Below, piece by piece: positions 41,894-51,873 of a stretch of DNA of 64,000 bases. This stretch comes from LMUY01 sp965198565. GTDB taxonomy: Bacteria; Pseudomonadota; Alphaproteobacteria; Acetobacterales; Acetobacteraceae. Below the pieces are notes generated by a model. It was not told the DNA's origin. It saw only the letters and a program-made list of their open reading frames with translations, and ran no database searches. Within the stretch, counting starts at the first letter, position 1. Each line of letters begins with the position of its first letter. Where the stretch lies: assembly GCA_965198565.1 (NCBI GenBank), contig OZ240665.1:1550001-1614000 (forward strand), in the 5' to 3' direction. Made by a program: the position numbers and the translations under genes.

Positions 41894-44800
41894 CGATGAG
41901 ATATTGCAGGTTTCTCGCTCTTGGCTGGAGTCTCAGCGTCCTGCTGGCCGGCTCGGCGGCCGCGCAAGTCCCGATGGGCGGGTCCGGCGCGGCGCTGCCG
42001 ACGACACTGGCCACGCTGGCCGAAACGGGTGGGTCGCAGCCGCTGGCCTTCGCCTCTACCGGGAATGCGGCCTATGACATCACGCTGAACGGCAACACCA
42101 GCTTCACGCTGACCGGCGGCACATCCGGGCAATTCCAGAGCATCACCGCCATCTTCCGGCAGGGCGGCTCCGGCGGCTTCACCCCGAGCCTGCCCGCCAC
42201 GGTGCAATGGGCCTCCGGCACGGCGCCGGTGTTTCCGACCACGGCCGGCACGGTGACCACCGTCATCCTCGGAACCTCCGATGGCGGCAAGACCATCGTC
42301 GGGCTGTCCGGGGGCGCCGCGATCGGCACGGTCGCCGGGACGGCGCGCGATGCCGCCGCCGCCATCGCCGCCGAGACCGCGGCCGCCTCCAGTGCTGCGT
42401 CCGCCAACACGGCCGCTTCGACGGAGACCAGCCGTGCGCTGGCGGCGGAAGCCGGGCTGTTGCCGAAATCGGGCACCACGCTGGCCGGGCTCACGCTCGC
42501 GTCCTCGCCGTCCGCAGCCCAAGTGACCGCCGCGTTGCCGACCTTCACCGCCAGTGCCGCCGGGCTGGTTCCGCCCCCCGGCAGCGGCGCCAACCAGGTG
42601 CTCGGCTCCAGCGGCTGGACCACGATGACCGGCGGCGGCAACGTCAGCACCGACTCGTCTGGCACCATCACGACACAGCTCGTGCGCGCCAACGGCTCTC
42701 AGGTCAGCCGCACGCTCGGCGCCCGGGCCACCGACCGGTTGAACGTGCGCGACTTCGGCGCGGCCGGCAACGGGCAGGCGAACGCCATCGGCACCAGCTA
42801 CGGCAGCACGCTCGCCGCCCTGGCGAGCTATGTCGCCCCTGGCGGCGCCACCCCGTTCTCCTGGGCGACCAACCCGGCGTTCGGCCTCACCTTCACCATG
42901 ACCACCAGCGTCGCACAGAGCGCTGCCAGCACCACGCTGACCTTCCTCGACACGCTGATTTCCCACCAGGGCCTGCCGTTCCAGGCCATTGTCGCCGCAT
43001 GGCAGGATCCGTCGAACGGCAACTTCCTGATCAAGCCCGGCATGCTGGTCAGCGGCTCCTGCATCGCCTCCGGCACGACGGTGCAGGGCTGGCCCGCCAC
43101 CGCCGTGCGCCAAGGCGAGTTGCTGCCGAACTCCACCGACTGGGCGGCTGGCACCACCTATGCCGCCAATGTGCTGGTGGCGGCCAACGGCAACTTCTAC
43201 CAGGCGACCACCGGCGGCACCTCGGGCAGCGCCGGCGGGCCGACCGGAACCGGCACCAACATCGCCGATGGGTCCGTGGTTTGGAAGTTCGCCCAGTATG
43301 GCGAGAGCATGCAGCTCCCCAACGGCAACGTCACCCTGTCGCAAGCCACCACCAGCGCCTGCCCGTCTGGCTCCGCGATCACCTTCACCATCGCGCCCGC
43401 GCAATTGCAGGCACTGACCACGGACTGGCTCGGCATCCAGTCCGCCATGGCGCAGGCCTGGGCACTGCCCACCGGGGCGAGAGTCTACATCCCGGCCGGC
43501 TCGTACGAGATCAACCATCCGCTGATGAATGCGGGCGGCATGACCAACACCAACACCCAGACGCAGAATATCGAGATCATCGGGGACGGCTTCCCGCTGA
43601 CCCAGATCAACGTCACGACCGACTCAGGGCAGGACGAGTGCGCCATCGGCGAGAGCGACCGCGGCCTGGCGTCGGGCAACGAGGTCAGCTCGGAATCCGC
43701 TTACCGCAACTTCCGGCTGAATGGCCCGGCGCCGGGCCCGTTTCAGTATGGCGTCTCGCCCGCCAAGATGGATGGGCTGTGCGTTGGGGCGGACGCGCGG
43801 ATCTATGAACTCGAGACAGGCGGTTTCCACGCCGGCGTCACGCTGGTGAAGGACCACCAGGAGGTGCATGGCCTGGTCTCCTCCGGCAACGGCTACGGCC
43901 TCTTGCTCGCCCCGTATGCGGAAACCATGGGCAACCAGCTCATCGAGGACGGCGGGCTGGCCGGCAACTTCATCGCCAGCATCGGCATCACTTCGACCGA
44001 CCAGCTCGACTCGTCGACGATGAAGAACGTCCACACCGGATTCGGACCCTATGGCTTCTACGCTCTGCCCAGCACGCCAAACGTGAGCGTCACCAACGGT
44101 GGCATGGTCTCCAACACGACCCTGATGGACGTGTGGACCGAAGCCGTGGGCGAGGCGTGGATGTTTGGCACGGGAAGCAACGCCCAGGTCGGCAGCAATG
44201 TGCTGATCAACACCGGCGGGACTGCCGTCGGCTACGGCGGGCAAATCCCGAACGGCGTCGGCGGCGTCGTGCCGGCCGTGGCGCTCATCAACGTCTCCGG
44301 GTTTGACAGCAACACCATGATCAGCTCGGCGATGGGCGCCTACGCCCACGTCACCCAGGCGGTGGTCCGTGCAAGCGGCAACGGCGGCTGCACGAACAAC
44401 CTGTGGATCAACGACCCGCAATTCACGCTGGGTGGGAGCGCCACGCAGAACAGCTCGGCGGTCACGCCGTTTTATTGCCCCTACGGCGCCGGGGCACAGG
44501 GCAATTCGTTCCAGATCGGCAGCGCCTCGGGCGTGTTCCGCCTGTCCGGCAACCCGGCTGGCCCGATGGCGGCGAATGTGCCCGTGCAAGACGGCTACGC
44601 CCCTTATGGCTCCGGCACGCTTGCCGCGCCGTATACGGACGGCAATCCGTTCCTCGGCTTGACCGCGGCAGCGTCCTATTACGGCAACTGGGTGGCGGTC
44701 TATCAAGTGAGCGAAAGTCTCTCCGGCCTGCCCTTGGCGATGCCGTCGCAAAACATTCGTCCGGGCCAGCCGATCTTCGCCACGTCAGGCGGAGTCGAGG

Positions 44801-45195
44801 GCGGCCTGGATCAGACCGGCGCCATCGGCGTCTCGCTGAACGGGTGTTCCGGCGGCAACAGCGCCAGTTGCTACTTCACGCTCAACCCGGCGGCGCATAC
44901 CGGTGCGCACGGTGCAAGCACGGGGCTGACCGCGGTCGGGACCAATCAGAGTGCCGCCTATCAGATCACGTCGGGCCTCTCCCAGTTCTCCACCGTCGCC
45001 TCCGGCAGCGGGGCTATCTTGGGGATCATCCCGGTCGGCGCGTCGGAAACCCTCTGCAACGACGGCGCCAACCCGCTCAACGTCTATGCGCCAGTGAGCG
45101 ACACCATCGGCACGGCCGCGACGACGGCGGCAACGTCGCTCGCCACCGGAACCTGCCGCTCGTTCTTCCGCACCGGCCCCACCACGTTCCACTGA
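41890..45195 (+). CDS. Large secreted tailspike / pectin-lyase-fold protein
   Basis: A 1101-residue exported protein with a signal peptide ending AGSAAA (about residue 25). Order of regions: a phage tail-fibre-like beta domain (about 35-140, with VQWASGTAPVFP); an Ala-rich helical linker (about 150-190); the tailspike junction RTLGARATDRLNVRDFGAAG at about 276-296, whose NVRDFGAAGNG resembles the first strand of pectate-lyase-3/tailspike beta-helices; a beta-helix region with DWLGIQSAMAQAW and GARVYIPAGSYEI near 513-535; and Gly/Ser/Thr-rich repeats to the end. It could degrade or bind the polysaccharide made by the adjoining cluster. Catalytic residues cannot be named. The start at 41890 is fixed by the signal peptide. 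Confidence 0.72.
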   Translation: MTMRYCRFLALGWSLSVLLAGSAAAQVPMGGSGAALPTTLATLAETGGSQPLAFASTGNAAYDITLNGNTSFTLTGGTSGQFQSITAIFRQGGSGGFTPSLPATVQWASGTAPVFPTTAGTVTTVILGTSDGGKTIVGLSGGAAIGTVAGTARDAAAAIAAETAAASSAASANTAASTETSRALAAEAGLLPKSGTTLAGLTLASSPSAAQVTAALPTFTASAAGLVPPPGSGANQVLGSSGWTTMTGGGNVSTDSSGTITTQLVRANGSQVSRTLGARATDRLNVRDFGAAGNGQANAIGTSYGSTLAALASYVAPGGATPFSWATNPAFGLTFTMTTSVAQSAASTTLTFLDTLISHQGLPFQAIVAAWQDPSNGNFLIKPGMLVSGSCIASGTTVQGWPATAVRQGELLPNSTDWAAGTTYAANVLVAANGNFYQATTGGTSGSAGGPTGTGTNIADGSVVWKFAQYGESMQLPNGNVTLSQATTSACPSGSAITFTIAPAQLQALTTDWLGIQSAMAQAWALPTGARVYIPAGSYEINHPLMNAGGMTNTNTQTQNIEIIGDGFPLTQINVTTDSGQDECAIGESDRGLASGNEVSSESAYRNFRLNGPAPGPFQYGVSPAKMDGLCVGADARIYELETGGFHAGVTLVKDHQEVHGLVSSGNGYGLLLAPYAETMGNQLIEDGGLAGNFIASIGITSTDQLDSSTMKNVHTGFGPYGFYALPSTPNVSVTNGGMVSNTTLMDVWTEAVGEAWMFGTGSNAQVGSNVLINTGGTAVGYGGQIPNGVGGVVPAVALINVSGFDSNTMISSAMGAYAHVTQAVVRASGNGGCTNNLWINDPQFTLGGSATQNSSAVTPFYCPYGAGAQGNSFQIGSASGVFRLSGNPAGPMAANVPVQDGYAPYGSGTLAAPYTDGNPFLGLTAAASYYGNWVAVYQVSESLSGLPLAMPSQNIRPGQPIFATSGGVEGGLDQTGAIGVSLNGCSGGNSASCYFTLNPAAHTGAHGASTGLTAVGTNQSAAYQITSGLSQFSTVASGSGAILGIIPVGASETLCNDGANPLNVYAPVSDTIGTAATTAATSLATGTCRSFFRTGPTTFH

Positions 45196-45241
45196 GGGCC
45201 GCCTGATTGACCCGGCGGGGAGCCCCGCGCGATAACGCGGC

Positions 45242-45838
45242 ATGATCCTGCTGATCGACAACTACGACAGCTTCACCTTCAACCTCGTCCATGTCTTGGG
45301 CGAGGTTGGCGGCGTCTGCGCCGTGCGCCGCAACGATGCGCTCGGCGTGGATGAGGCGCTCGCCATGCTGCCGGAAGCCATCGTGCTGTCGCCGGGTCCG
45401 TGCACGCCCAATGAGGCGGGGATTTGCCTGGACCTGATCGCCGCCGCCGCCGGCCGGGTGCCGATTTTGGGGGTCTGCCTCGGCCACCAAGCCATCGGCC
45501 AGGTGTTCGGCGGTGTGGTCAAGCACGCGCCCCTGCCGATGCACGGCAAGGTGGCGGGGGTGGAGCATGCCGGCACCGACGTCTTCGCCGGCCTGCCCAG
45601 CCCGTTCCAGGCCGCCCGCTACCACAGCCTGATCGTCGAGCGCGAGACCCTGCCGGCGGAACTCGAGGTGACGGCCTGGACGGCGGATGGACTGGTGATG
45701 GGTCTGCGCCATCGCGCCATGCCGGTATTCGGCGTGCAATTCCACCCCGAGAGCATCGCCTCGGAAGGCGGCCGGGACATCCTGGCCAATTTCCTCGCCA
45801 TCGCCCGTGGCGCCAACGCGCCGCGCCGCGCCGCCTGA
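45242..45838 (+). CDS. trpG: Anthranilate synthase component II (glutamine amidotransferase)
   Basis: A 198-residue class I glutamine amidotransferase that feeds ammonia to TrpE in tryptophan synthesis. The catalytic triad is C79 (GVCLGHQA), H168 and E170 (QFHPES). LLIDNYDSFTFNLV at the N-terminus is the TrpG/PabA signature. TrpE is not in the window. Being first of trpG-trpD-trpC favours TrpG over PabA, though dual use is possible. Confidence 0.93.
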   Translation: MILLIDNYDSFTFNLVHVLGEVGGVCAVRRNDALGVDEALAMLPEAIVLSPGPCTPNEAGICLDLIAAAAGRVPILGVCLGHQAIGQVFGGVVKHAPLPMHGKVAGVEHAGTDVFAGLPSPFQAARYHSLIVERETLPAELEVTAWTADGLVMGLRHRAMPVFGVQFHPESIASEGGRDILANFLAIARGANAPRRAA

Positions 45839-45852
45839 ACCTTCCCTCGCTT

Positions 45853-46863
45853 GTGGAGCACGACCTCAAGCCCGTCATCGCCCAGCTAGCCCGCGGGGAA
45901 ACCCTGTCCGAGGCTGAGGCCGAGGCGGCGTTCGGCATCATCATGGCCGGCGAGGCCACCCCGGCGCAGATCGGCGGCTTCTTGATGCTACTGCGGCTGC
46001 GCGGCGAGACCGTGCCCGAGATGGTTGGCGCCGTACGGGCCATGCGGGCGCGGATGGCCGCCATCGAGGCGCCGCCGGGCGCCATCGATGTCTGCGGCAC
46101 CGGCGGCGATGCGGCCGGCACCCTCAACATCTCCACCGCCGTCACCTTCGTCGTGGCCGGGCTGGGTGTGCCCGTGGCAAAGCATGGCAATCGCGCCCTG
46201 TCCTCCCGCGCCGGCGCGGCCGACGTGCTGGTGGAACTCGGCGTCAACCTCGACGTGCCGATGCCGCGCCTGGCGGGGGTGCTGGCACAGGCTGGCTGTG
46301 CCTTCCTGTTCGCCCCGCGCCACCATGCCGCCCTGCGCCACGCCGCCGGGCCGCGCGTCGAGCTGGGCACGCGCACGATCTTCAACCTGCTCGGCCCGAT
46401 GGCCAACCCCGCGCGGGTGACGCGCCAACTCACCGGCGTCTACGACCCGGCGTGGTTGCGCCCCATGGCCGAGACCCTGCACGCGCTCGACACCACGCAT
46501 GCCTGGCTGGTGCATGGCGCCGGGCTCGATGAACTCACTTTGGCCGGCGCCAACCACGTCGTGGTGCTCGAGCATGGCCGCATCGCCGAGCGCACCGTGC
46601 TGGCCGAGCAAGCCGGGCTGCCGTCGGCGCCGCTGGCTGCCATCCAGGGTGGCGACGCAGCGCAGAACGCCCGCGCCCTGCTCGCGTTGCTGCACGGTGA
46701 GCCCAGCGCCTACCGCGACACGGTGCTGCTGAACGCCGCCGCCGCCTTGATCGTGGCCGGCCAGGCGGCGTCTCTGCGAGAAGGCGCCGAGCGGGCGGCG
46801 CAAGCCATCGACGACGGCGCCGCCCTGGCAGCGCTCGACCGGCTGCGGCGCGCGACGGAATAG
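45853..46863 (+). CDS. trpD: Anthranilate phosphoribosyltransferase
   Basis: A 336-residue enzyme that joins anthranilate to PRPP. The PRPP-binding motif is CGTGGDAAGTLNIST. Other conserved stretches are KHGNRALSSRAGAADVL and TRTIFNLLGPMANP. I chose the GTG at 45853, 14 bases after trpG, because residues from VEHDLKPVIAQLARGE align with normal TrpD starts. The gene upstream in this frame is only trpG's shadow. Confidence 0.95.
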   Translation: MEHDLKPVIAQLARGETLSEAEAEAAFGIIMAGEATPAQIGGFLMLLRLRGETVPEMVGAVRAMRARMAAIEAPPGAIDVCGTGGDAAGTLNISTAVTFVVAGLGVPVAKHGNRALSSRAGAADVLVELGVNLDVPMPRLAGVLAQAGCAFLFAPRHHAALRHAAGPRVELGTRTIFNLLGPMANPARVTRQLTGVYDPAWLRPMAETLHALDTTHAWLVHGAGLDELTLAGANHVVVLEHGRIAERTVLAEQAGLPSAPLAAIQGGDAAQNARALLALLHGEPSAYRDTVLLNAAAALIVAGQAASLREGAERAAQAIDDGAALAALDRLRRATE

Positions 46864-46872
46864 GAGGACAGG

Positions 46873-47669
46873 GTGGACCAGCCGATCCCAGACGTGCTGG
46901 CGCGGATTTGCGCCGACACCAGGCGCGAGGTCGAGCGGCGCAAGCGGGCCTCGCCCGAGCCGCGACCCAAGCCGAGTGACGCGCCACGTGGTTTTGCCGC
47001 CGCCCTCGCGCGCGCCGTCGCCTCTGATCGCTTCGGCCTGATCGCCGAAATCAAGCGCGCCTCTCCCTCGGGCGGCCTCATCCGCGCCGATTTCGACCCG
47101 GCCGCCATCGCCCAGGCCTATGAGCAGGCCGGCGCCGCCTGCCTCTCCGTGCTCACCGACGCACCCTATTTCAGTGGCGACCCGGCCCATCTGCGCGCCG
47201 CCCGCGCCGCCACCCGCCTGCCCGTGCTGCGCAAGGACTTCATGCTCGACCCCTGGCAGATCTACGAAAGCCGGGCCATGGGCGCCGACGCCATCCTGCT
47301 GATCATGGCCGCCCTCGGCGACGAGCAGGCCGCCGAGCTGGAGCGCGTGGCCATCAGTTTGGGCATGGACGTGCTGGTGGAGGTGCATGACGCCGCCGAA
47401 TTCGAGCGTGCCCTGCACCTGCAGACGCCCTTGCTCGGCGTCAACAACCGCAACCTGCGAACCTTGGTGACCGACCTCGCCACCACCCACGCGCTGGCCG
47501 CCCTGGTGCCGCCGGGTCGCATCCTGGTCGCCGAAAGCGGCATCCGCACCCATGACGACGCGCAGGCTCTGGCCCGCTCCGGCGCGCGTTGCCTGCTGGT
47601 CGGCGAGAGCCTGCTCCGCCAGTCGGACGTCGGCCAGGCGGTGCGCGACCTGATCGGAGACGGCTGGGC

Positions 47670-47676
<7 letters not shown>
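46873..47676 (+). CDS. trpC: Indole-3-glycerol-phosphate synthase
   Basis: A 267-residue TIM-barrel enzyme making indole-3-glycerol phosphate. Conserved stretches are IAEIKRASPSGG, LRKDFMLDPWQI, GVNNRNLRTL and ILVAESGI. AGGAGG precedes the GTG start closely. It overlaps moaC by 7 bases, coupling tryptophan and molybdenum cofactor genes in one transcript. Confidence 0.96.
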
Positions 47677-48130
<454 letters not shown>

Positions 48131-48134
<4 letters not shown>

Positions 48135-49336
48135 TAAGCGTCGCCGAAGCCCGCAGCCGCATCCTCGCCCCGCTCCGCGCCACGGCGGCCGAGACGGTGG
48201 CGCTGTCGGCCGCCTGGGGCAGGGTGCTGGCCGCCCCCGTCGCCGCCCGGTTGACCCAGCCGCCCGCCGATGTCTCCGCCATGGACGGCTATGCCTTGCG
48301 CGCGGCGGATGGCGCCTTGGGCGCGCGTTTGCGCGTGGTCGGCAGCGCCCCCGCGGGCCACCCGTTCGCCGGCGAAGTGCGCCCGGGCGAGGCGGTGCGG
48401 CTGTTCACCGGCAGCGTCGTGCCTGCGGGCGCCGACGCGATCCTGCTGCAGGAGGATGCCGAGCGCGAGGCCGACTGGGTCACGGTGCGCGAGGCCTGCA
48501 CGCCGGCTCGGCACATCCGCCGCGCCGGGCAGGATTTCAGCGTCGGCGATGTGCTGCTGCAGCCAGGACGGCGCTTGGGCGCGCGCGACATCGGGCTGGC
48601 GGCGGCGGCCAATCACCCGTGGCTCACCGTGCATCGCGCGCCCCGCGTGGTCATCCTGGCCACTGGCGACGAGATCAGCCTGCCCGGTGAGCCGATCGGC
48701 CCCGGCGGCATCGTCAGTTCCAACGCGCACGCCATCGCCGCCCTGGTTCGCGCCGGCGGCGGCGAGCCCACTGTCCTCCCCGTGGCGCGCGACGACCCGG
48801 CGGCGATCGCGGCGGCGGTGGACAGCGCCCGCCGCGCCGACATGCTGGTGACTACGGGCGGGGCCAGCGTCGGCGACCACGACCTGGTGCAGCAATCGCT
48901 GGGCGAGCAGGGCTTCGTGCTCGATTTCTGGCAGGTGGCGATGCGCCCCGGCAAGCCGCTGATCGCCGGCCGGCTCGGCGACACCCCGGTGCTGGGCCTG
49001 CCCGGCAACCCGGTTTCGGCGCTGGTTTGCTCCGTGCTGTTCCTGTTGCCGAGCCTGGACGTGCTGGCCGGCTTGCCGCCCGCCGCTACCCGCACCGAGC
49101 GCGCACGGCTGGGCGCCGCGGTGAAGGAGAACGACCATCGCGCCGACCATCTCCGCGCTGAATTGGCCATTGGGCCGGATGGCGCGCTGCTCGTCACGCC
49201 GTTCCCTCGGCAGGACTCCAGCCTTTTGCGGCTGCTGACCCGGGCCGATGCGCTGGTTCTGCGCGCGCCGCACGCTCCCCCTTTGGCCGAAGGCGCCGTC
49301 GTCGAGATCATCCGCCTCGACAGCCTTGGGTTGTAG
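48131..49336 (+). CDS. moeA: Molybdopterin molybdenumtransferase
   Basis: A 401-residue MoeA that inserts molybdate into adenylated molybdopterin. Landmarks are SAMDGYALRAAD, FTGSVVPAGADAI, TGGASVGDHDLV, RPGKPL and GLPGNPVSALV. It is coupled to moaC. The downstream lexA has its own SOS-controlled promoter after a 128-base gap. Confidence 0.96.
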
Positions 49337-49367
49337 CGGGCTGGTGGTGTTCGGCAACAAGACACGC

Positions 49368-49397
49368 TTGACGGCAGTGGCGGAACCAACGTAGAAC
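49368..49397 (+). promoter_or_regulatory. lexA promoter with alphaproteobacterial SOS box
   Basis: GAACCAACGTAGAAC at 49383-49397 is a perfect GAAC-N7-GAAC LexA site of the alphaproteobacterial type. It overlaps the -10-like GTAGAA (49391-49396), which is 17 bases from TTGACG (49368-49373). A half-matching GTTG-N7-GTTC follows at 49405-49419. LexA bound here would repress its own gene until DNA damage. Confidence 0.8.
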
Positions 49398-49464
49398 GCC
49401 CGTGGTTGCCGGTTTGTTCCACAATCGCGTCGGCGCCGTGGCGGTTCCCTGGAGGAGAGTGCGG

Positions 49465-50172
49465 ATGCTCACGCGCAAGCAGCACGAGCTGCTGGTGTTC
49501 ATCGACCATCATCTGCGCAGCACGGGGTTTTCCCCCTCGTTCGAGGAGATGAAGGAAGCGCTGAAGCTGCGCTCCAAGTCCGGCATCCACCGGCTGATTT
49601 CGGCCTTGGAGGAGCGTGGCTTCATCGAGCGTCATCACCATCGCGCGCGCGCGCTCGAGGTCAAGCGCATGCCGGACATGGTGGCCGAGCGGGTGCAGCG
49701 GGAGGAGGCGCCGGTGTTCGCCCCCAACGTGATCCGCGGCGATTTCGGCGGCAACCGGCTGCAGGGCGTGCGCGCCGCCAGCGACGCGGCGGCCGTGCAG
49801 TTGCCGCTGTATGGCCGCATCGCCGCTGGCCAGCCGATCGAGGCTTTGCGGGACGGCGGCAGCCACATCGAGGTGCCGCTCGCCATGCTCGGCAGCGGGG
49901 AGCACTACGCGCTCGAGGTTGCCGGCGATTCGATGATCGACGCCGGTATCCTCGACACCGACACGGTCATCATCCGCAAGGGCGAGACGGCCGAGAATGG
50001 CCAGATCGTGGTCGCCATGGTGGACGACTCGGAGGTGACGTTGAAGCGCTTGCGCCGCCGCGGCAGCACCATCGTGCTCGAGCCTGCCAACCCGAACTAC
50101 GAGGTCCGCATCTTCCCGGCCGACCGGGTGAAGGTGCAAGGCCGCCTCGTCGGCCTGCTCCGGAAGTACTAG
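49465..50172 (+). CDS. lexA: SOS repressor LexA
   Basis: A 235-residue repressor-protease. The winged-helix DNA-binding domain is N-terminal (LTRKQHELLVFIDHHL, then GIHRLISALEERGFI). The cleavage site is A121-G122 in GRIAAGQP. The self-cleaving dyad is S156 (GDSMIDAG) and K194 (VTLKRL). The start at 49465 follows GGAGGAG. The operator upstream is the alphaproteobacterial direct-repeat box. Confidence 0.97.
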   Translation: MLTRKQHELLVFIDHHLRSTGFSPSFEEMKEALKLRSKSGIHRLISALEERGFIERHHHRARALEVKRMPDMVAERVQREEAPVFAPNVIRGDFGGNRLQGVRAASDAAAVQLPLYGRIAAGQPIEALRDGGSHIEVPLAMLGSGEHYALEVAGDSMIDAGILDTDTVIIRKGETAENGQIVVAMVDDSEVTLKRLRRRGSTIVLEPANPNYEVRIFPADRVKVQGRLVGLLRKY

Positions 50173-50473
50173 TCTCCATTCCCAGGCCAAGTCCTCTCCC
50201 TCTGGGCAGGGGGGCGTGGATGCCCGGATCAAGTCCTTCGCGATGCACACATTGTCTCTATGCGCGCATGCGGTAGACAAATCCTTCTTCTCCCTCTCCC
50301 GTCCTACACGGGAGAGGGTCGGGGTGAGGGCTCTTCGGGCGCGTGCAATTCAGCGCTCCAAGGGATCGTGGCCCTCGCACCCTCACCCCGACCCTCTCCC
50401 GCCCGCGGGAGAGGGAGAAAAACGGAGGATTAAGCCGTGGAGCAGCAAGCCCGAGTGACAGCCCTGGGGCTTG
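50173..50473. repeat. REP-like repeat cluster after lexA
   Basis: A degenerate copy (50190-50214), a plus-oriented copy (50292-50330) and an inverted copy (50378-50415) of the REP-like repeat fill this interval. The last two form an inverted pair with 47 bases between them. No gene is seen. Confidence 0.8.
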
Positions 50474-50756
50474 GTCGCCACCGCAACCGCCTTCGTCTGG
50501 AACGCCCCTAGCCTCTATGGCTGGCTGAAGGACCGCACCGGAAGCTTCAACGCGGGCTATCTCTGGCTAGAGCCTGATCGCATCAGGTGGAAACAACCTG
50601 ATGCGTGAATCAGCCTCTCAAACAAAGAGTTAGAGCATGATTGCTTCGCCTATCAGAAGCAATCATGCTCTAGCCGCCACCGCGGTGATGGCGCTCGTGA
50701 TCCTGCTCTTCCTGCTGCCCCGCTCCGGCCGCCTCGTCACGCATCGGTCTGCCTGA
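50474..50756 (+). pseudogene. C-terminal remnant of an MFS transporter, split by a small element
   Basis: Codons for VATATAFVWNAPSLYGWLKD, then RTGSFNAGYLWL (50474-50569) and, after the insertion, AATAVMALVILLFLLPRSG to the stop at 50754-50756 join into the last two helices of an MFS permease. The N-terminal 350 or so residues are missing; REP repeats occupy that side. Removing the 103-base insertion plus one target copy restores the frame exactly. Confidence 0.75.
50571..50669. mobile_element. Small palindromic MITE-like element
   Basis: A 99-base non-coding element with imperfect terminal inverted repeats (AGCCTGAT and ATCATGCT), flanked by CTAG on both sides (50567-50570, 50670-50673), a 4-base or TA target duplication. 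Internally it is two palindromes: GATCGCATCAGGTGGAAACA with its partner arm, and AGAGCATGATTGCTTC with GAAGCAATCATGCTCT. It resembles the dispersed AGAGCATGAT-type palindromes common in Rhizobiales. It encodes no protein. Confidence 0.7.
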
Positions 50757-50846
50757 CGGCGCGGCGTCAAGCACGCGGCCAAAGCCGACTGGCGTCACCG
50801 ATGGTGGTCCCATTCGCCAGGGTCACGACGTGCGGCAAGCCGGCCC

Positions 50847-51845
50847 TCAGAGCAGCTTGACGAGTTGTTTGCCGAAATTGCGCCCCTTCAGCACGCCGAG
50901 CAGCGCCTCCGGAGCGCTCGCCAGGCCTTCCGCAATCGACTCCCGATAGCGGAGCCGCCCGCTCGCCACCAGGTCGCCGAGTTCCTGCAGCGCCGCCGGC
51001 CAATCCTCCATGTGCTCGGACACGATGAACCCCTGCACCAGCAGCCGCTGGGTAAGGATCAGCCGCGGATCGGTGATCGGGATCGCCGCGCCGTCATAGC
51101 CCGAGATCGCCCCGCACACGGCGATGCGGCCGAACGCGTTCATCAGCCGCAGCACGGCGTTCAGCACGACGCCGCCGACATTGTCGAAATAGGCATCGAT
51201 CCCCGCCGGGGCAGCCCGCTGCAAGTCGGCATCGAGCGACCCGGCTTTGTAGTCGACGCAGGCATCGAAGCCGAGCTCCTCCGTTACGAAGCGGCATTTC
51301 TCCGGCCCGCCGGCGATCCCCACCACCCGGCAGCCCATGTGCTTGGCCAATTGGCCGACGACGGTGCCGACCGCGCCGCTGGCCGCGCTCACCGCCACCG
51401 TCTGGTTCGGCTTGGGCGCGCAAATCCGCTTCAGCCCGTACCAGCCGGTGATGCCGGGCATCCCGACCGCACCCAGATACGCCGGCAGCGGCACCTTGCT
51501 GTCATCCACTTTCTGCAGCCCGGCGCCCTTGCTGGTGGCGAACTCCTGCCAGCCGAACTGCCCCACCACCTTGTCGCCCGGTCGCCAGGCGGGGTTGCGG
51601 CTTTCGACCACCTCGCCCACCGCCCCGCCCACCATCACCTCGCCCAGCGGCTGCGGCGCCGTGTAGGATTTGCCGGCGTTCATCCGGCCGCGCATGTAGG
51701 GGTCGATCGAGAGGTAGTGGTTGCGCACCCGCACCTCGCCCTCCGCCAACGGGGCGAGTTCGGTCTCCACCAGGCGGAAGTTGTCGGCGCTGGCCTCCTT
51801 TTCAGGCCGGCTGGCGAGCAGGACTTGGCGGTTCATGGTGGCCAT
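50847..51845 (-). CDS. NADP-dependent medium-chain oxidoreductase
   Basis: A 332-residue zinc-free MDR protein of the leukotriene B4 dehydrogenase/CurA type, reducing alpha-beta-unsaturated ketones or aldehydes with NADPH. Landmarks are YLSIDPYMRGRMN, GMPGITGWYGL and the Rossmann loop AASGAVGTVVGQLAK. The start at 51845 (MATMNRQVLLASRP) follows GGGGAG. It is transcribed away from the MFS remnant; a single-gene unit. Confidence 0.93.
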   Translation of the reverse strand: MATMNRQVLLASRPEKEASADNFRLVETELAPLAEGEVRVRNHYLSIDPYMRGRMNAGKSYTAPQPLGEVMVGGAVGEVVESRNPAWRPGDKVVGQFGWQEFATSKGAGLQKVDDSKVPLPAYLGAVGMPGITGWYGLKRICAPKPNQTVAVSAASGAVGTVVGQLAKHMGCRVVGIAGGPEKCRFVTEELGFDACVDYKAGSLDADLQRAAPAGIDAYFDNVGGVVLNAVLRLMNAFGRIAVCGAISGYDGAAIPITDPRLILTQRLLVQGFIVSEHMEDWPAALQELGDLVASGRLRYRESIAEGLASAPEALLGVLKGRNFGKQLVKLL

Positions 51846-51873
51846 GGCGGAACGCTCCCCTTTTTGGTCGGTC

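Noticed and set aside
41779..43518. Long minus-strand open frame (579 codons) opposite the tailspike-like gene
   Set aside because: Arg/Gly/Ala-rich with no family features; a shadow created by GC-rich codon bias of the plus-strand gene.
50190..50415. Possible CRISPR-like array after lexA
   Set aside because: The repeats are palindromic REP-like units in opposite orientation with unequal spacing; no regular spacers and no cas genes.
50767..51003. Minus-strand frame ending GTTIGDASRLWPRA as a separate gene
   Set aside because: Mostly a shadow of the NADP-dependent reductase; its unique tail of about 25 codons matches nothing I recognise.
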